Below are positions 7,730 through 16,339 of a DNA stretch of 64,000 bases, one piece after another. This DNA comes from Schauerella fraxinea (GTDB taxonomy: Bacteria > Pseudomonadota > Gammaproteobacteria > Burkholderiales > Burkholderiaceae_B), in the NCBI GenBank assembly GCA_030849965.1, contig JAVDKL010000001.1:1904554-1968553 (forward strand). The letters are read 5' to 3'. The notes beneath the pieces are model-generated. The model was not told the DNA's origin and made no database searches. It was given only the letters and a program-made list of their open reading frames with translations. The translations under genes were made by a program, and so were the position numbers. Position 1 is the first letter of the stretch. Each line of letters begins with the position of its first letter.

Positions 7730-8900
7730 CTGGCGCACATCGTTTTGGCGGATGGCGGGTGTCCTGCTTTCGCGGAAGGCAACAATACGGCTCCGCGCGC
7801 GCGGCAAGCCGCTTTCGTCTGCCCTGTACGCCCTCGCATGCGGCGCGCTGTGTTCGCTCGTGCTGCTTACCGGTTGCGATCGAACCGCGCCGCCGGCAAG
7901 CGGCAGTTATGCCGGCCTGGGCCAGGATGCCGCCGACTTCGCTCAGGTCGAGCGCGGCCGGCCATTGCAGTTTCCTGATGATTTCGGCGCACATCACGGC
8001 TACCGGATCGAATGGTGGTACGTGACCGCCAATCTGAAGGACGATCAGGGGCGCGACTGGGGCGTGCAATGGACGCTGTTTCGGTCGGCACAACGTCCCG
8101 GTCCCGAGCAGGCCGGGTGGGACAGTCCGAACGTCTGGATGGGGCATGCCGGCTTGAACGGACCTATCGGGCATCGCTCAACGGAAACGCTGGCCCGCGG
8201 CGGCATCGGGCAAGCCGGGGTAGACGCGCAGCCTTTTCGGGCGTGGATCGACGACTGGCGCCTCGAAAGCCGCGACGGCGAGAATATGGATCGGCTACTG
8301 ATGCAGGCGGGCGGCGCCGATTTCACCTACCGCCTGAACCTCGATAGCGAAGGGCCGCTCGTGGCGCATGGCGATCGCGGCTACAGCGAAAAGTCGGGCC
8401 AGGGACAGGCCTCCTACTATTTCAGCCAGCCCTTCTATCGAGTCGAAGGCGAGATCGAGCACGCGGGCGAGCGCGTTCGCGTCGCCGGCTCGGCATGGCT
8501 CGATCGGGAGTGGAGCAGCCAACCCCTGTCCGCCGAGCAAAAAGGGTGGGACTGGTTTTCACTGCATCTGGGCAATGGCGCAAAGCTGATGCTGTTTCAG
8601 GTACGGCAAACGGCTGGCGCGCCATACCGCGCCGGTACCTGGATCGCGGCCGACGGCACGGCAACCGCGTTGCGCAACGATCAAATCCGGCTCACTGAGC
8701 AAACGTGGACGCGGCAAGACAACGGCAAGCGCGTGCCCACGCAATGGCGCGTGCAGGTGCCGGATCACAACGTGGACGTACAGGCCGAAGCCATCGAAGC
8801 GCAGTCGTGGATGGGCACGTCGTTCCCGTATTGGGAAGGCCCGGTGCGGTTGACCGGTGCGCCAGGCGGACGCGGCTACCTTGAAATGACGGGTTACTGA
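7719..8900 (+). CDS. AttH-like lipocalin-domain lipoprotein
   Basis: This is a 393-residue protein of the AttH/CrtC-N (carotenoid hydratase-like lipocalin) family. A hydrophobic segment ends in a lipobox LLTGC with Cys53, so the mature protein is probably lipid-anchored. Family features include the GYRIEWWYVTANL segment, SYYFSQPF, GSAWLDREWSSQ and WDWFSLHL. The start overlaps the end of the permease gene. The long 52-residue leader suggests that a later start, such as Met12 at 7752, could be the true one. AttH proteins occur beside YbbAP-like ABC transporters (the AttEFGH arrangement), where they probably handle a lipidic substrate. The last seven bases overlap the convergent MFS gene. Confidence 0.85.
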   Translation: MNVDWRTSFWRMAGVLLSRKATIRLRARGKPLSSALYALACGALCSLVLLTGCDRTAPPASGSYAGLGQDAADFAQVERGRPLQFPDDFGAHHGYRIEWWYVTANLKDDQGRDWGVQWTLFRSAQRPGPEQAGWDSPNVWMGHAGLNGPIGHRSTETLARGGIGQAGVDAQPFRAWIDDWRLESRDGENMDRLLMQAGGADFTYRLNLDSEGPLVAHGDRGYSEKSGQGQASYYFSQPFYRVEGEIEHAGERVRVAGSAWLDREWSSQPLSAEQKGWDWFSLHLGNGAKLMLFQVRQTAGAPYRAGTWIAADGTATALRNDQIRLTEQTWTRQDNGKRVPTQWRVQVPDHNVDVQAEAIEAQSWMGTSFPYWEGPVRLTGAPGGRGYLEMTGY

Positions 8901-10060
8901 GCGCGACGGCGTTGGGTAAGGAGCACGATCGGGATGGCGAGCGCCGCGCAAATCGCCATGCCGCCAAAACCCCACCCCGTGCTGGCGGCACCCGCCGCAT
9001 TGACCGCCTGGACGCTGGCAAACATGAACACGCCTGCCGACAACATGGTGTAAAGCGCAATGGCCGTGGTGCGAATATCGGGCCTGACCGTTTGTGTGAG
9101 AAACGCCATGATCGCCATATTGTTGCCCGCCAGCGTGAAGCCCTGCAGCAACTGAAACGCCGCGATCGGCAGCCAGGCGTGCGTTACGGACAGCGCCGTC
9201 CAGCGCACCGTGGTCATCACCGCCGACAGCACGATCAAATGCGTGGCACTCACCCGCGCGAGGATTTTGCGCGCCTGCATGAAAAAGAACACTTCGCTCG
9301 CAATGCCGACGGTCCACAACGCGCCGATCTCAGACAACGTCAGGCCGTGGCTCACCCAATACAGCGACGCATACGAGTACAGATAGCCATTGCTCGCCTG
9401 CACCAGGGCCGATGCCACGATGCACCACATCACACGAGGATCGCGCAGGATCTCCAGCACCGGCCACCGACCTTTGCCCGACGTGCCGGCAACCATATTC
9501 TCGGTGCCCGTCATCTCGGCGGCCGGCAAATGGCGGCACACGGCTACGCAGCCCAGGGCCAGCAGGACGCCCAAGGTCAGTACACCGTTGGCGCCGGCGC
9601 GATCGATCATCACCCCTCCCGCCAACGAACACACCGCAAACCCCAGCGATCCCCACAATCGGATCTGCGTGTACTGCGACGTGCCGGTTTGCGTCATCTG
9701 TGCCAGCGCGGCGCGATCCATCAAGGGCATCACGGCGGGAACGAAGAAGTGCACGGTGAGCGTCAGGAACAGCAGCCAGGCCGGCGCATGGCCGAGTGCA
9801 AACAAGCCCAGCACCACGATCGTGATCGCAAGCACCAGCAGCATCAGCCGACGATACTGGCCGGAGGTGTCGGCATAATGGGCGAAGAGCGGTTGCGAAA
9901 GAATCTTCGGCAGGAACGCCGCGGCAATCACGACGCCGACCGTCTCGCGGTCCAGGCCTCGGCTGGCCAGCCAAATGGGCAGGTACGGAAGGATGACCCC
10001 GTAAAAGCCGTAGAACAGAAAAAAGAAGGCACGCAACGCCGTGCCGGTCGAGATACGCAT
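8894..10060 (-). CDS. MFS transporter, HcaT/MFS_1-like
   Basis: This is a 388-residue, twelve-helix transporter of the phenylpropionate-permease-like (HcaT, MFS_1_like) branch. The FYGVILPYLPIWLASRGL first helix, the PKILSQPLFAHYAD loop and the FFLQGFTLAGNN-like segment (here FQLLQGFTLAGNN) fit that group. The ATG at 10060 begins right at the first membrane helix; a 22-residue arginine-rich upstream extension from 10126 looks spurious. The gene is convergent with and overlaps the AttH gene by seven bases, and is divergent from the next MFS gene. Its substrate is unknown; aromatic acids or sugars are known for relatives. Confidence 0.82.
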   Translation of the reverse strand: MRISTGTALRAFFFLFYGFYGVILPYLPIWLASRGLDRETVGVVIAAAFLPKILSQPLFAHYADTSGQYRRLMLLVLAITIVVLGLFALGHAPAWLLFLTLTVHFFVPAVMPLMDRAALAQMTQTGTSQYTQIRLWGSLGFAVCSLAGGVMIDRAGANGVLTLGVLLALGCVAVCRHLPAAEMTGTENMVAGTSGKGRWPVLEILRDPRVMWCIVASALVQASNGYLYSYASLYWVSHGLTLSEIGALWTVGIASEVFFFMQARKILARVSATHLIVLSAVMTTVRWTALSVTHAWLPIAAFQLLQGFTLAGNNMAIMAFLTQTVRPDIRTTAIALYTMLSAGVFMFASVQAVNAAGAASTGWGFGGMAICAALAIPIVLLTQRRRAQ

Positions 10061-10160
10061 GGGGCTCAATCGGAGATGGCGCGAACGTCCTGCTCGGGCC
10101 CGGCGCGCAGCAGCCGCGCACCTCACGGCGAAATATACGGGGGCCGGTCACACGTGTAAA

Positions 10161-10241
10161 ACACCCACACATTCCTCAGCCGAAATTCCTTAATTTTTGA
10201 CCCTGTTTTGCAACGCTTCGGCATGTATCTTGTGTGGGTGT
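10161..10241. promoter_or_regulatory. 11-bp inverted repeat between two divergent MFS genes
   Basis: ACACCCACACA (10161-10171) and TGTGTGGGTGT (10231-10241) are exact reverse complements 59 bases apart, in the divergent region between the MFS genes that start at 10060 and 10304. A second pair, CTCAGCC (10175-10181) and GGCTGAG (10242-10248), accompanies it in non-nested order. This fits paired protein sites better than a hairpin. An 8-bp palindrome ACACGTGT lies at 10150-10157. No regulator gene is adjacent. Confidence 0.4.
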
Positions 10242-10303
10242 GGCTGAGCAGATGGCGATCCTTGAGCGCTGCCTCCCTACCCTTTCTGGACGCGATCGCC
10301 ATA

Positions 10304-11584
10304 ATGCCGACTCCCCCCCTGCCCGCCGCCTCGGACACGTCTGTGACCGGGCGCACCCTCTTCGGGCTCTCGATACCGGCCGTCGGACTGGTCGGCGTCA
10401 ACTTCTTCATGGCCGACGTCCGCGATGGCCTGGGCCCTTATCTCGCCGCCTTCCTGCAAACGCATCAATGGGGCACTGCCGAAATCGGTACGGCCATGAC
10501 CTTGGGTGGACTCGTCGGCAAGGTGGCGACCATCCCCGCCGGCGCCCTGGTCGACGCCACCCACGCCAAGCGCGCGCTGATGGTGTTTGCATCGGTGCTG
10601 GTGATGGCAGCATGCCTTTTACTGCTGTGGCGCACCGATCTGGCGGCGGTCGTCATGGCGCAAGTGGCGATGCCATTGGCAGGCGCCGTCATCCCGCCGG
10701 CCATCGCCGGCATCACATTGGGTGTGGTGGGTCAAAAAAGGCTGGATCGGCAGTTGGGGCTCAATGAAGCCGCTAATCATGCGGGCAACGTCTTTGCCGC
10801 CTGCGCCAGTGCACTTGGCTCGTGGTTATGGGGCATCGGTGGCGTGCTTATCGCACAGATCACGATGAGCGTGGGCGCCATCGCTGCGACGCTTTCGGTA
10901 CCGGCCAAGTCCATCGACCACGAACAGGCGCGGGGCAAGGCCACCGGTGGCGACGACAACGCCAGCTTCATGTCGCTGTTGCGCAAGCGGCCCTTGTTGC
11001 TGTTCGCGGTGGCGATGGCATGCTTTCACCTGGGCAATGCGGCCATGCTGCCCATGGTGGGTTTACAGCTCGGCGCGCAAGGCGCATCGACTGGGTTATG
11101 GCTATCCGCAGCCATCGTCATCGCGCAATTGACGATGATCCCGATGGCCATCCTCGCCGCGCGCATCGCCGCCAAAAGCGGCTATCGCACCGTTGTGCTG
11201 ATTGCGCTGCTCGTACTGCCCGTTCGAGGCTTGATCGCCGCGACCTTGCCACCGTTGTGGAGCATCATTCCGGTGCAAGTGCTGGATGGCGTCGGCGCCG
11301 GCCTGCTGGGCGTGGCCACGGTGGGCGTTGTGGCGCGGATCATGCACGGCACGGGCCGCTTCAATGCGGGATTGGCGGGCGTGCTCACGTTGCAAGGTCT
11401 GGGCGCCGCGTTGAGCCCGGCGCTCGGCGGGTATATCGCCGAGCATGCGGGCTTCGGTACGGCGTTCCTGGTGTTGGGCGGCATTGCCATCCTGGCGATT
11501 CCGGTCTTTCTTGGCGTTCGTATCGCTGATGTGTCCCAAGACGGCAACCCGCAATCGCCGCCGCTCGGCACCTCCCGCACCTGA
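10304..11584 (+). CDS. MFS transporter
   Basis: This is a 426-residue major facilitator with twelve predicted membrane helices. The first-helix region FFMADVRDGLGPYLAAFL and the following loop with GTAMTLGGLVGKVATIPAGAL are typical of a conserved proteobacterial MFS group without an assigned substrate. The frame is open back to 10208, but residues encoded there are not MFS-like and would include one arm of the inverted repeat. I therefore chose the ATG at 10304, although its ribosome-binding site is weak. The gene is divergent from the HcaT-like MFS gene. A 12-bp stem lies about 150 bases after the stop. Confidence 0.8.
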   Translation: MPTPPLPAASDTSVTGRTLFGLSIPAVGLVGVNFFMADVRDGLGPYLAAFLQTHQWGTAEIGTAMTLGGLVGKVATIPAGALVDATHAKRALMVFASVLVMAACLLLLWRTDLAAVVMAQVAMPLAGAVIPPAIAGITLGVVGQKRLDRQLGLNEAANHAGNVFAACASALGSWLWGIGGVLIAQITMSVGAIAATLSVPAKSIDHEQARGKATGGDDNASFMSLLRKRPLLLFAVAMACFHLGNAAMLPMVGLQLGAQGASTGLWLSAAIVIAQLTMIPMAILAARIAAKSGYRTVVLIALLVLPVRGLIAATLPPLWSIIPVQVLDGVGAGLLGVATVGVVARIMHGTGRFNAGLAGVLTLQGLGAALSPALGGYIAEHAGFGTAFLVLGGIAILAIPVFLGVRIADVSQDGNPQSPPLGTSRT

Positions 11585-12023
11585 CCGGTCGTACGATCCC
11601 GCATATGGAAAAGTCGCTAATTTGGCGCGTATTGCAGGGCCGGTACGACTTCCGGCAGCGTGCCCGAAACACCACGCCAAAGTAGCGCCGGATAACAGCG
11701 GCCAACAACGGCGCCCCACAATAGCCCCCTTGACGGCCGTGCCACGGATGAGCACGGCCGTCATCGCGTTCTACAAAATCGCGCTGCGGCTATTGCTGTC
11801 CAATCGCGCCGCATGGCCTTCCATCACTTCGATACGGTACTGACCCACGCAGGGCGTCAGGCTTGGCTGCGCCTGCGGCACACGCATACCGTCATCGCGT
11901 GACGCGCGATTTCGCGCGCTTGGGTACATCGATTGCGCGATGGAATTGCCGGCCCGTGATTCCTACAAGCAGTAGGCATGTCTTCGGCAAAATCGGAAAT
12001 CAACCGCACCGGAGCACAGCACG
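11585..12023. other. Gene-free interval with one strong hairpin
   Basis: No open frame here has the length, start site or composition of a gene. The one notable structure is the 12-bp stem at 11731-11763. The last 60 bases precede the alcohol dehydrogenase and include GGAGCACAGCACG before its ATG, which serves as a weak ribosome-binding site. Confidence 0.5.
11731..11763. terminator. 12-bp perfect stem-loop
   Basis: TGACGGCCGTGC and GCACGGCCGTCA pair perfectly around a nine-base loop. It is downstream of the MFS gene and upstream of the alcohol dehydrogenase. No T-run follows on either side, so termination would be Rho-assisted at best. Confidence 0.4.
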
Positions 12024-13193
12024 ATGAGAGCGCTAATTTGGCATGGCAAACACGATATCCGTTGCGATACCGTGGCCGACCCCACGATCGAACACCCGCG
12101 CGATGCCATCATCAAAATGTCCGCATGCGCGATTTGCGGCTCCGACCTTCACTTGTTCGACGGCTTCATGCCCACGATGGAATCCGGCGACATCATGGGC
12201 CACGAGTTCATGGGCGAAGTGGTCGAAGTGGGTTCGGCGAACAAGGCGCTCAAGGTGGGCGACAGAATCGTGGTGCCGTTCACCATCGCGTGCGGCGAGT
12301 GCGATCAATGCAAGCGCAGCAATTTCTCGGTATGCGAACGCAGCAATCGCAATCGTCCGATGCAAGAGAAGCTATTCGGGCATGGTACCGCCGGCTTGTT
12401 CGGCTACAGCCACCTGACCGGCGGCTACTCGGGCGGACAGGCCGAGTATGTGCGAGTGCCCTTCGCGGACACGACACACATCAAGGTTCCCGATAATCTC
12501 AGCGACGAGCAGGTGCTGTTTCTGGGCGATATTTTCCCGACCGGCTGGCAGGCCGCAGTGCAATGCGATATCGAGCCCACCGATACAGTGGCGATCTGGG
12601 GCGCTGGCCCGGTGGGGCAGATGACGATTCGCAGCGCCATCCTTCTGGGCGCCAAGCAGGTGGTCTGCATCGACCGCGTGCCAGAACGCCTGGCGATGGC
12701 CCGTGCCGGCGGCGCGATCACGATCAACTTCGATGAAGAAAGCGTGGTCGACCGTCTGAATGAACTGACACAAGGCAAAGGCCCTGAGAAGTGTATCGAC
12801 GCGGTCGGCATGGAGGCGCATGCTACCCGTTCGATCGATTCAATCATCGATCGGGCCAAACAGGCCGTCATGCTCGAGTCGGACCGCCCGCATGTGCTGC
12901 GCGAAATGATTTATGTGTGCCGCCCTGCGGGCACATTGTCGATTCCCGGCGTTTATGGCGGGATGGTCGACAAGATTCCCTTCGGCGTGGCAATGAACAA
13001 AGGGCTTACTTTCCGCATGGGTCAGACCCACGTCAATCGCTGGTCGGGCGATCTGTTGCGGCGCATTGAAGAAGGCCAGATCGATCCCTCCTTCGTGATC
13101 ACGCATAGCGTGAGCATGGAAGAAGGTCCTGGCATGTACGAGACCTTTCGCGAGAAGCGCGATGGGTGCATCAAAGTCGTCATCAAGCCCTAA
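12024..13193 (+). CDS. Zinc-dependent alcohol dehydrogenase (MDR), formaldehyde-dehydrogenase-like
   Basis: This 389-residue MDR enzyme oxidises an alcohol or aldehyde with NAD(P). The catalytic-zinc ligands are visible in CAICGSD and GHEFMGEV. A structural-zinc cluster is present (CGECDQC with a following SVCE). The nucleotide site reads [16 protein letters not shown] with a downstream Asp in CIDRVPERL, which favours NAD. The length and the extra loop [21 protein letters not shown] match the glutathione-independent formaldehyde dehydrogenase-like subgroup. It stands alone, followed after 193 bases by a ferritin-like stress gene. The substrate is undetermined. Confidence 0.88.
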   Translation: MRALIWHGKHDIRCDTVADPTIEHPRDAIIKMSACAICGSDLHLFDGFMPTMESGDIMGHEFMGEVVEVGSANKALKVGDRIVVPFTIACGECDQCKRSNFSVCERSNRNRPMQEKLFGHGTAGLFGYSHLTGGYSGGQAEYVRVPFADTTHIKVPDNLSDEQVLFLGDIFPTGWQAAVQCDIEPTDTVAIWGAGPVGQMTIRSAILLGAKQVVCIDRVPERLAMARAGGAITINFDEESVVDRLNELTQGKGPEKCIDAVGMEAHATRSIDSIIDRAKQAVMLESDRPHVLREMIYVCRPAGTLSIPGVYGGMVDKIPFGVAMNKGLTFRMGQTHVNRWSGDLLRRIEEGQIDPSFVITHSVSMEEGPGMYETFREKRDGCIKVVIKP

Positions 13194-13386
13194 GGCTCAA
13201 CAGACAACGCGCATCGCCCGGGGCCCTCGTTGCCCACGGGACGACGCAACCCCTGCGAAACCTATCCATTCACGACGTCGGTCGACTGCGGCGCTGCCGC
13301 AAGTTGACCGCGCCACCGCGCGTGCGCGACGTTTTTCTCTTGCTTCAACTTCGCCTGCATCTGCAGGTACTACAAGGATAGCCATC

Positions 13387-14016
13387 ATGTCAGTCAAGAC
13401 TCTTCACGACCTGTTTGTCCACGATCTGTCGGACATCTACAGTGCCGAAAAACAGCTGTCCAAGGCCCTGCCCAAAATGGCGCGTGCCGCCACGGACCCC
13501 CTGCTCGCCCAGGCATTCACCGACCACTTGGCCGAGACCCACGGCCAGATCGAACGTATCGACCAGATCGTCGAAACCATGCAGATCAAGCTGAAACGCA
13601 TCAAGTGCGCCGCCATGGAAGGCCTGGTTGAGGAAGGCAAGGAAGTGATCGAAGAAGTGGAAGAAGGCCCCGTGCGCGACGCGGCGCTGATCGGCGCGGC
13701 ACAGAAAGTCGAGCATTACGAGATCGCCAGCTATGGCACCCTGGCCGCGCTCGCCAAGCATCTCGATCAGCCTGAAGCGGTAAAACTGCTGCTTGAAACG
13801 CTGCAGGAAGAAAAGTCCACCGACGACAAGCTCTCCAAGATGGCCGAGCAAGGTGGCGGCAATGCTGCGGCGGCCGCCGGCAAGAGCGATGCCGACGCCC
13901 CCAAAGCTTCCGCCGACAGCAAGAAGTCGGTAGAAGCCGTCACGAGCAAGAAGTCGGGCGATACCGCATCGACCAAGAAGTCGGGCGACTCAGTGCCGTC
14001 GAAGAAGACAGCATGA
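13387..14016 (+). CDS. DUF892 (YciE/YciF-type) ferritin-like protein with Lys-rich tail
   Basis: This is a 209-residue protein whose first 155 residues are a DUF892 four-helix ferritin-like domain. Typical features are LHDLFVHDLSDIYSAEKQL, the ETHGQIERI helix and KVEHYEIASYGTL. E. coli YciE and YciF of this family are stress-induced proteins of uncertain chemistry. The start at 13387 has AAGGAT upstream, and a longer open frame before it is non-homologous. The last 55 residues are low-complexity with four spaced KKS/KK blocks (SKKSVEA, TSKKSGD, TKKSGD, SKKTA), a basic tail that could touch DNA or membrane. A KGG-like small protein follows, as in the yciGFE operon. Confidence 0.88.
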   Translation: MSVKTLHDLFVHDLSDIYSAEKQLSKALPKMARAATDPLLAQAFTDHLAETHGQIERIDQIVETMQIKLKRIKCAAMEGLVEEGKEVIEEVEEGPVRDAALIGAAQKVEHYEIASYGTLAALAKHLDQPEAVKLLLETLQEEKSTDDKLSKMAEQGGGNAAAAAGKSDADAPKASADSKKSVEAVTSKKSGDTASTKKSGDSVPSKKTA

Positions 14017-14050
14017 AACCGGTAACGGCCACCGACATGGCGGTTGGCAC

Positions 14051-14326
14051 GTGACCACCGCGCCACCGGGATCGCCGCCGAAACCGCCGCGCAAGCGGGG
14101 TTTCGCGGCGCTCGACGCGCGCGCGCGCAGCCTGATTTCCGCGTCGGGCGGGCGCGCCGCCCATGCGCAAGGCGTCGCGCATCGATTCGATTCAGCCGAG
14201 GGGCGTTCGGCGGCAGACACGCGCTATCGAAAACTAAAGGAGGCTTCCAACGTGAAGGCCAGCCTCACCGACGTTGACGCCGATACCGAGGCGCCTACCG
14301 ACAAGGCCGCCGACGGCTCGGATTGA
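14051..14326 (+). CDS. Small KGG-motif-like stress protein (YciG-type)
   Basis: This is a 91-residue hydrophilic protein from a GTG start, 34 bases after the ferritin-like gene. Residues 13-45 read like a degenerate KGG/YciG stress motif: KRGFAALD, then SASGGRAAHAQGVAHRF, where family members have RGFAAMD..IASKGGKAAHE-type sequence. The C-terminal third is acidic and disordered. YciG lies with ferritin-like YciF/YciE in enterobacteria, so gene order supports the call. The start is uncertain, as no strong ribosome-binding site is visible, and translation may depend on coupling to the upstream gene. It could be dismissed as a chance frame, but the motif makes that less likely. Confidence 0.6.
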   Translation: MTTAPPGSPPKPPRKRGFAALDARARSLISASGGRAAHAQGVAHRFDSAEGRSAADTRYRKLKEASNVKASLTDVDADTEAPTDKAADGSD

Positions 14327-14371
14327 TACTTAGCTAAATGACGATGTGAGCGTCCCAGGGGCTCTCCTTGT

Positions 14372-15172
14372 CTACTCGCCCGGCGTGGTTGCAAACCATG
14401 CCCGTGGCGACAACCCCCGATCCGGCCCGAGGGCCGAAAAGCCACCGTCTACCGGGATATCTGCGCCGGTGATCCACGACGCCGCGTCCGAACACACGAA
14501 GCAGACGGCGGCCGCCACCTCGCTGCCGCTGCCCACGCGCCCTAACGGATGCACCGCTGCGCCCACAGCATCGGCACGCGCACGCGATCCCTCGGCCAGT
14601 GCTTCCAATGCCGGCGACCACGTCCATGCGGGCGATACCGACACCACCCGCACCCCTTGAGGCGCCAGCTCCACTGCGAAGTTCTTGGTGAGATGCAGTA
14701 TCGCGGCCTTCGACGCCGGATAAAGCGCACGGCCCGCCGCGCCGAATTTGCCGCCGGTGCTCCCCACGTTCACGATCACCCCGCAACGCGGCAAATGCGG
14801 TGCTGCCTTTTGCGTGAAAATCGCCGCGGAAATCAGATTGATGTCGAGCGTGTGATGCCACTCCTCACGTGTGGAGGCCAAGCCGCGGTCGGCATACACG
14901 CAGGCATTGTTGACCAGGATATCCAGCCGACCGAACGCCTCGAGCGTGGCGTCGATCGTGCGGTCGATATCGGCATCGCTGCCGATATCCGTGGGGCAAT
15001 AGATCGCACGGTCGCCAAGTTCACGCGCCAGCGACTCGCCCGCCGCCGTGCCGCGCCCCAATATCGTCACACTGGCGCCGGCCTGCACCAGGCCGCGCGC
15101 GATATCCGCGCCCAAGCCTTGCGTGCTGCCGGTCACGATGGCGACCTTGCCTGTCAATTGCGCCGTGCTCAT
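14372..15172 (-). CDS. SDR-family oxidoreductase (left arm of the catabolic island)
   Basis: This 266-residue classical short-chain dehydrogenase has the nucleotide motif TGSTQGLG at residues 14-21, the stabilising NNA at 88-90, and catalytic Ser138, Tyr151 and Lys155 (YPASK). It is the last gene of a minus-strand operon with the LivK-type protein, oxygenase alpha and beta and the isochorismatase-fold gene. Its ATG overlaps the preceding stop as ATGA. In dioxygenase clusters this position often belongs to a cis-dihydrodiol dehydrogenase, and that is my preferred role here. A different hydroxyacyl oxidation is also possible. The longer open frame upstream is a shadow of the overlapping gene. 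Confidence 0.88.
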   Translation of the reverse strand: MSTAQLTGKVAIVTGSTQGLGADIARGLVQAGASVTILGRGTAAGESLARELGDRAIYCPTDIGSDADIDRTIDATLEAFGRLDILVNNACVYADRGLASTREEWHHTLDINLISAAIFTQKAAPHLPRCGVIVNVGSTGGKFGAAGRALYPASKAAILHLTKNFAVELAPQGVRVVSVSPAWTWSPALEALAEGSRARADAVGAAVHPLGRVGSGSEVAAAVCFVCSDAASWITGADIPVDGGFSALGPDRGLSPRAWFATTPGE

Positions 15173-15795
15173 GCCGTCTCCCGATCGTGTTGCGCGGCCC
15201 AGGCCAACGACGAAGGCACGTCGCCGACCTCGGCAATGAGCCGCATGTTTGCCAGCGATGCGTCGTGCATCGACGGCACCGCACTGGCGCAGGCATCGGC
15301 CGCCACCATCACGCGAAAGCCGATATCCGAGGCATGGCGAACGGTGCCTTCCACTACCGAGTGCGTGGCCACCCCAGCCACCACCACCCGATCGATGCCC
15401 CACCCCCGCAGCAGCTCCTGGATCGGCGTGCCTTGAAACGCGCTGATGCGCGTGTGCGTCACGACCACTTCGCGCGGGCTGTGTACATGAGGTTCGAGAC
15501 CGTCAAAAAAATGACTTCCCCACGCGCCCTCCACCACGGCGCCCGAAGCGGCAACCGCCTTGAAGATCGCGCAGTTGGCAACGAGGTCGGCGTAGTCTGG
15601 GCGAAACGCGACCCGCACGTGCACGATCGGCAGCCCTTGCGCGCGCGCGCCAGCGAGCAGCAGCCCCGCGCGCGCGATCACGCGATCGCGTTCGGTGCTG
15701 TCCTGCGCCAGGCCCACGCGGATGCGGCCATCGGCATGCAGCACATCGTTTTGATAATGCAGCGCAAGCACTGCCGCACAGGGCGCCGCGGTCAT
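15169..15795 (-). CDS. Isochorismatase-fold protein with replaced catalytic triad
   Basis: This 208-residue protein has a clear isochorismatase/cysteine-hydrolase fold: a YQND motif at residues 14-17, TRISAFQGT, the cis-peptide region GVATHSVVEGTVRHA and the VAADAC strand. However, the Asp that normally precedes xQND is His13, the Lys that precedes xRxSAF is His114, and the nucleophilic Cys is Ser146. The Asp-Lys-Cys triad is therefore entirely absent, so ordinary amidase or isochorismatase chemistry is not supported. It might bind a pathway intermediate, bind metal through the new histidines, or catalyse something else. The start overlaps the oxygenase beta stop (TGATG) and its own stop overlaps the SDR start (ATGA), so it is firmly part of the operon. 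Confidence 0.85.
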   Translation of the reverse strand: MTAAPCAAVLALHYQNDVLHADGRIRVGLAQDSTERDRVIARAGLLLAGARAQGLPIVHVRVAFRPDYADLVANCAIFKAVAASGAVVEGAWGSHFFDGLEPHVHSPREVVVTHTRISAFQGTPIQELLRGWGIDRVVVAGVATHSVVEGTVRHASDIGFRVMVAADACASAVPSMHDASLANMRLIAEVGDVPSSLAWAAQHDRETA

Positions 15796-16328
15796 CAAAC
15801 GAACACCTCGAAAATATCCTGCACGCTGTCCGCCGTCACGAGATCGATGCGCTTCATATGCATGCGCCAGCCCTCGCCACAAGGCGTGAGCTTGTGTGTA
15901 TATGCGCCCGCCAGTTGACGCGGCGCGATCTTGCGCCACTCCGTCATCTGAAATACCGACCGCACCACCAGATTGCCGTCGGCATCTTCGCCGTCGACCG
16001 TCACATTGCCCACCAGCCGCGCGGTATGCGACGGCGGTTGTTGCGACCAGTTGCGGGCATGTTCGAGCCGGCGAATCCGCACACTGCGCATCATGCGATC
16101 TTCCCAAAACAGCGAGATATGGTCGTAAGGGCTTTCCTGCTCGTGCATCTGCGGCATCCAGTACATGCCGGTGTCGGTCCAGAGTGCCTGCCACGCGTCG
16201 AAGCGCTGTTCGTCGAGCAAGCGCGCCTCGGCATACAGAAACTGCTCGACGCGATGCTGCAGATCGTGCGATACCGCAACCTGCACCAGGCTTTTTGTCG
16301 ACACGTCAAAATCGATATCCAACAACAT
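15795..16328 (-). CDS. Ring-hydroxylating oxygenase beta subunit (first set)
   Basis: This 177-residue small subunit of a Rieske non-haem iron oxygenase has an NTF2/SnoaL-like fold and usually a structural role in an alpha3beta3 hexamer. It starts at the ATG at 16328 behind TAAGGAG; an upstream 16-residue extension is rejected. Typical features are the EQFLYAEARLLDEQRFDAW helix and the DTGMYWMPQMHEQESPYDHISLFWED segment. It follows the alpha gene by 11 bases and overlaps the next gene. It is clearly related to, but diverged from, the second beta subunit at 23004-23498. Confidence 0.9.
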   Translation of the reverse strand: MLLDIDFDVSTKSLVQVAVSHDLQHRVEQFLYAEARLLDEQRFDAWQALWTDTGMYWMPQMHEQESPYDHISLFWEDRMMRSVRIRRLEHARNWSQQPPSHTARLVGNVTVDGEDADGNLVVRSVFQMTEWRKIAPRQLAGAYTHKLTPCGEGWRMHMKRIDLVTADSVQDIFEVFV

Positions 16329-16339
16329 AGACGTGCTCC

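Noticed and set aside
10123-10410. A 95-codon minus-strand frame at the divergent MFS region
   Set aside because: It would cover the start of the plus-strand MFS gene and the inverted repeat, shows no family features and has no convincing ribosome-binding site.
11102-11764. A minus-strand frame entering the 11.6-12.0 kb gap
   Set aside because: It is mostly antisense to the MFS gene; the portion in the gap does not resemble a protein family.
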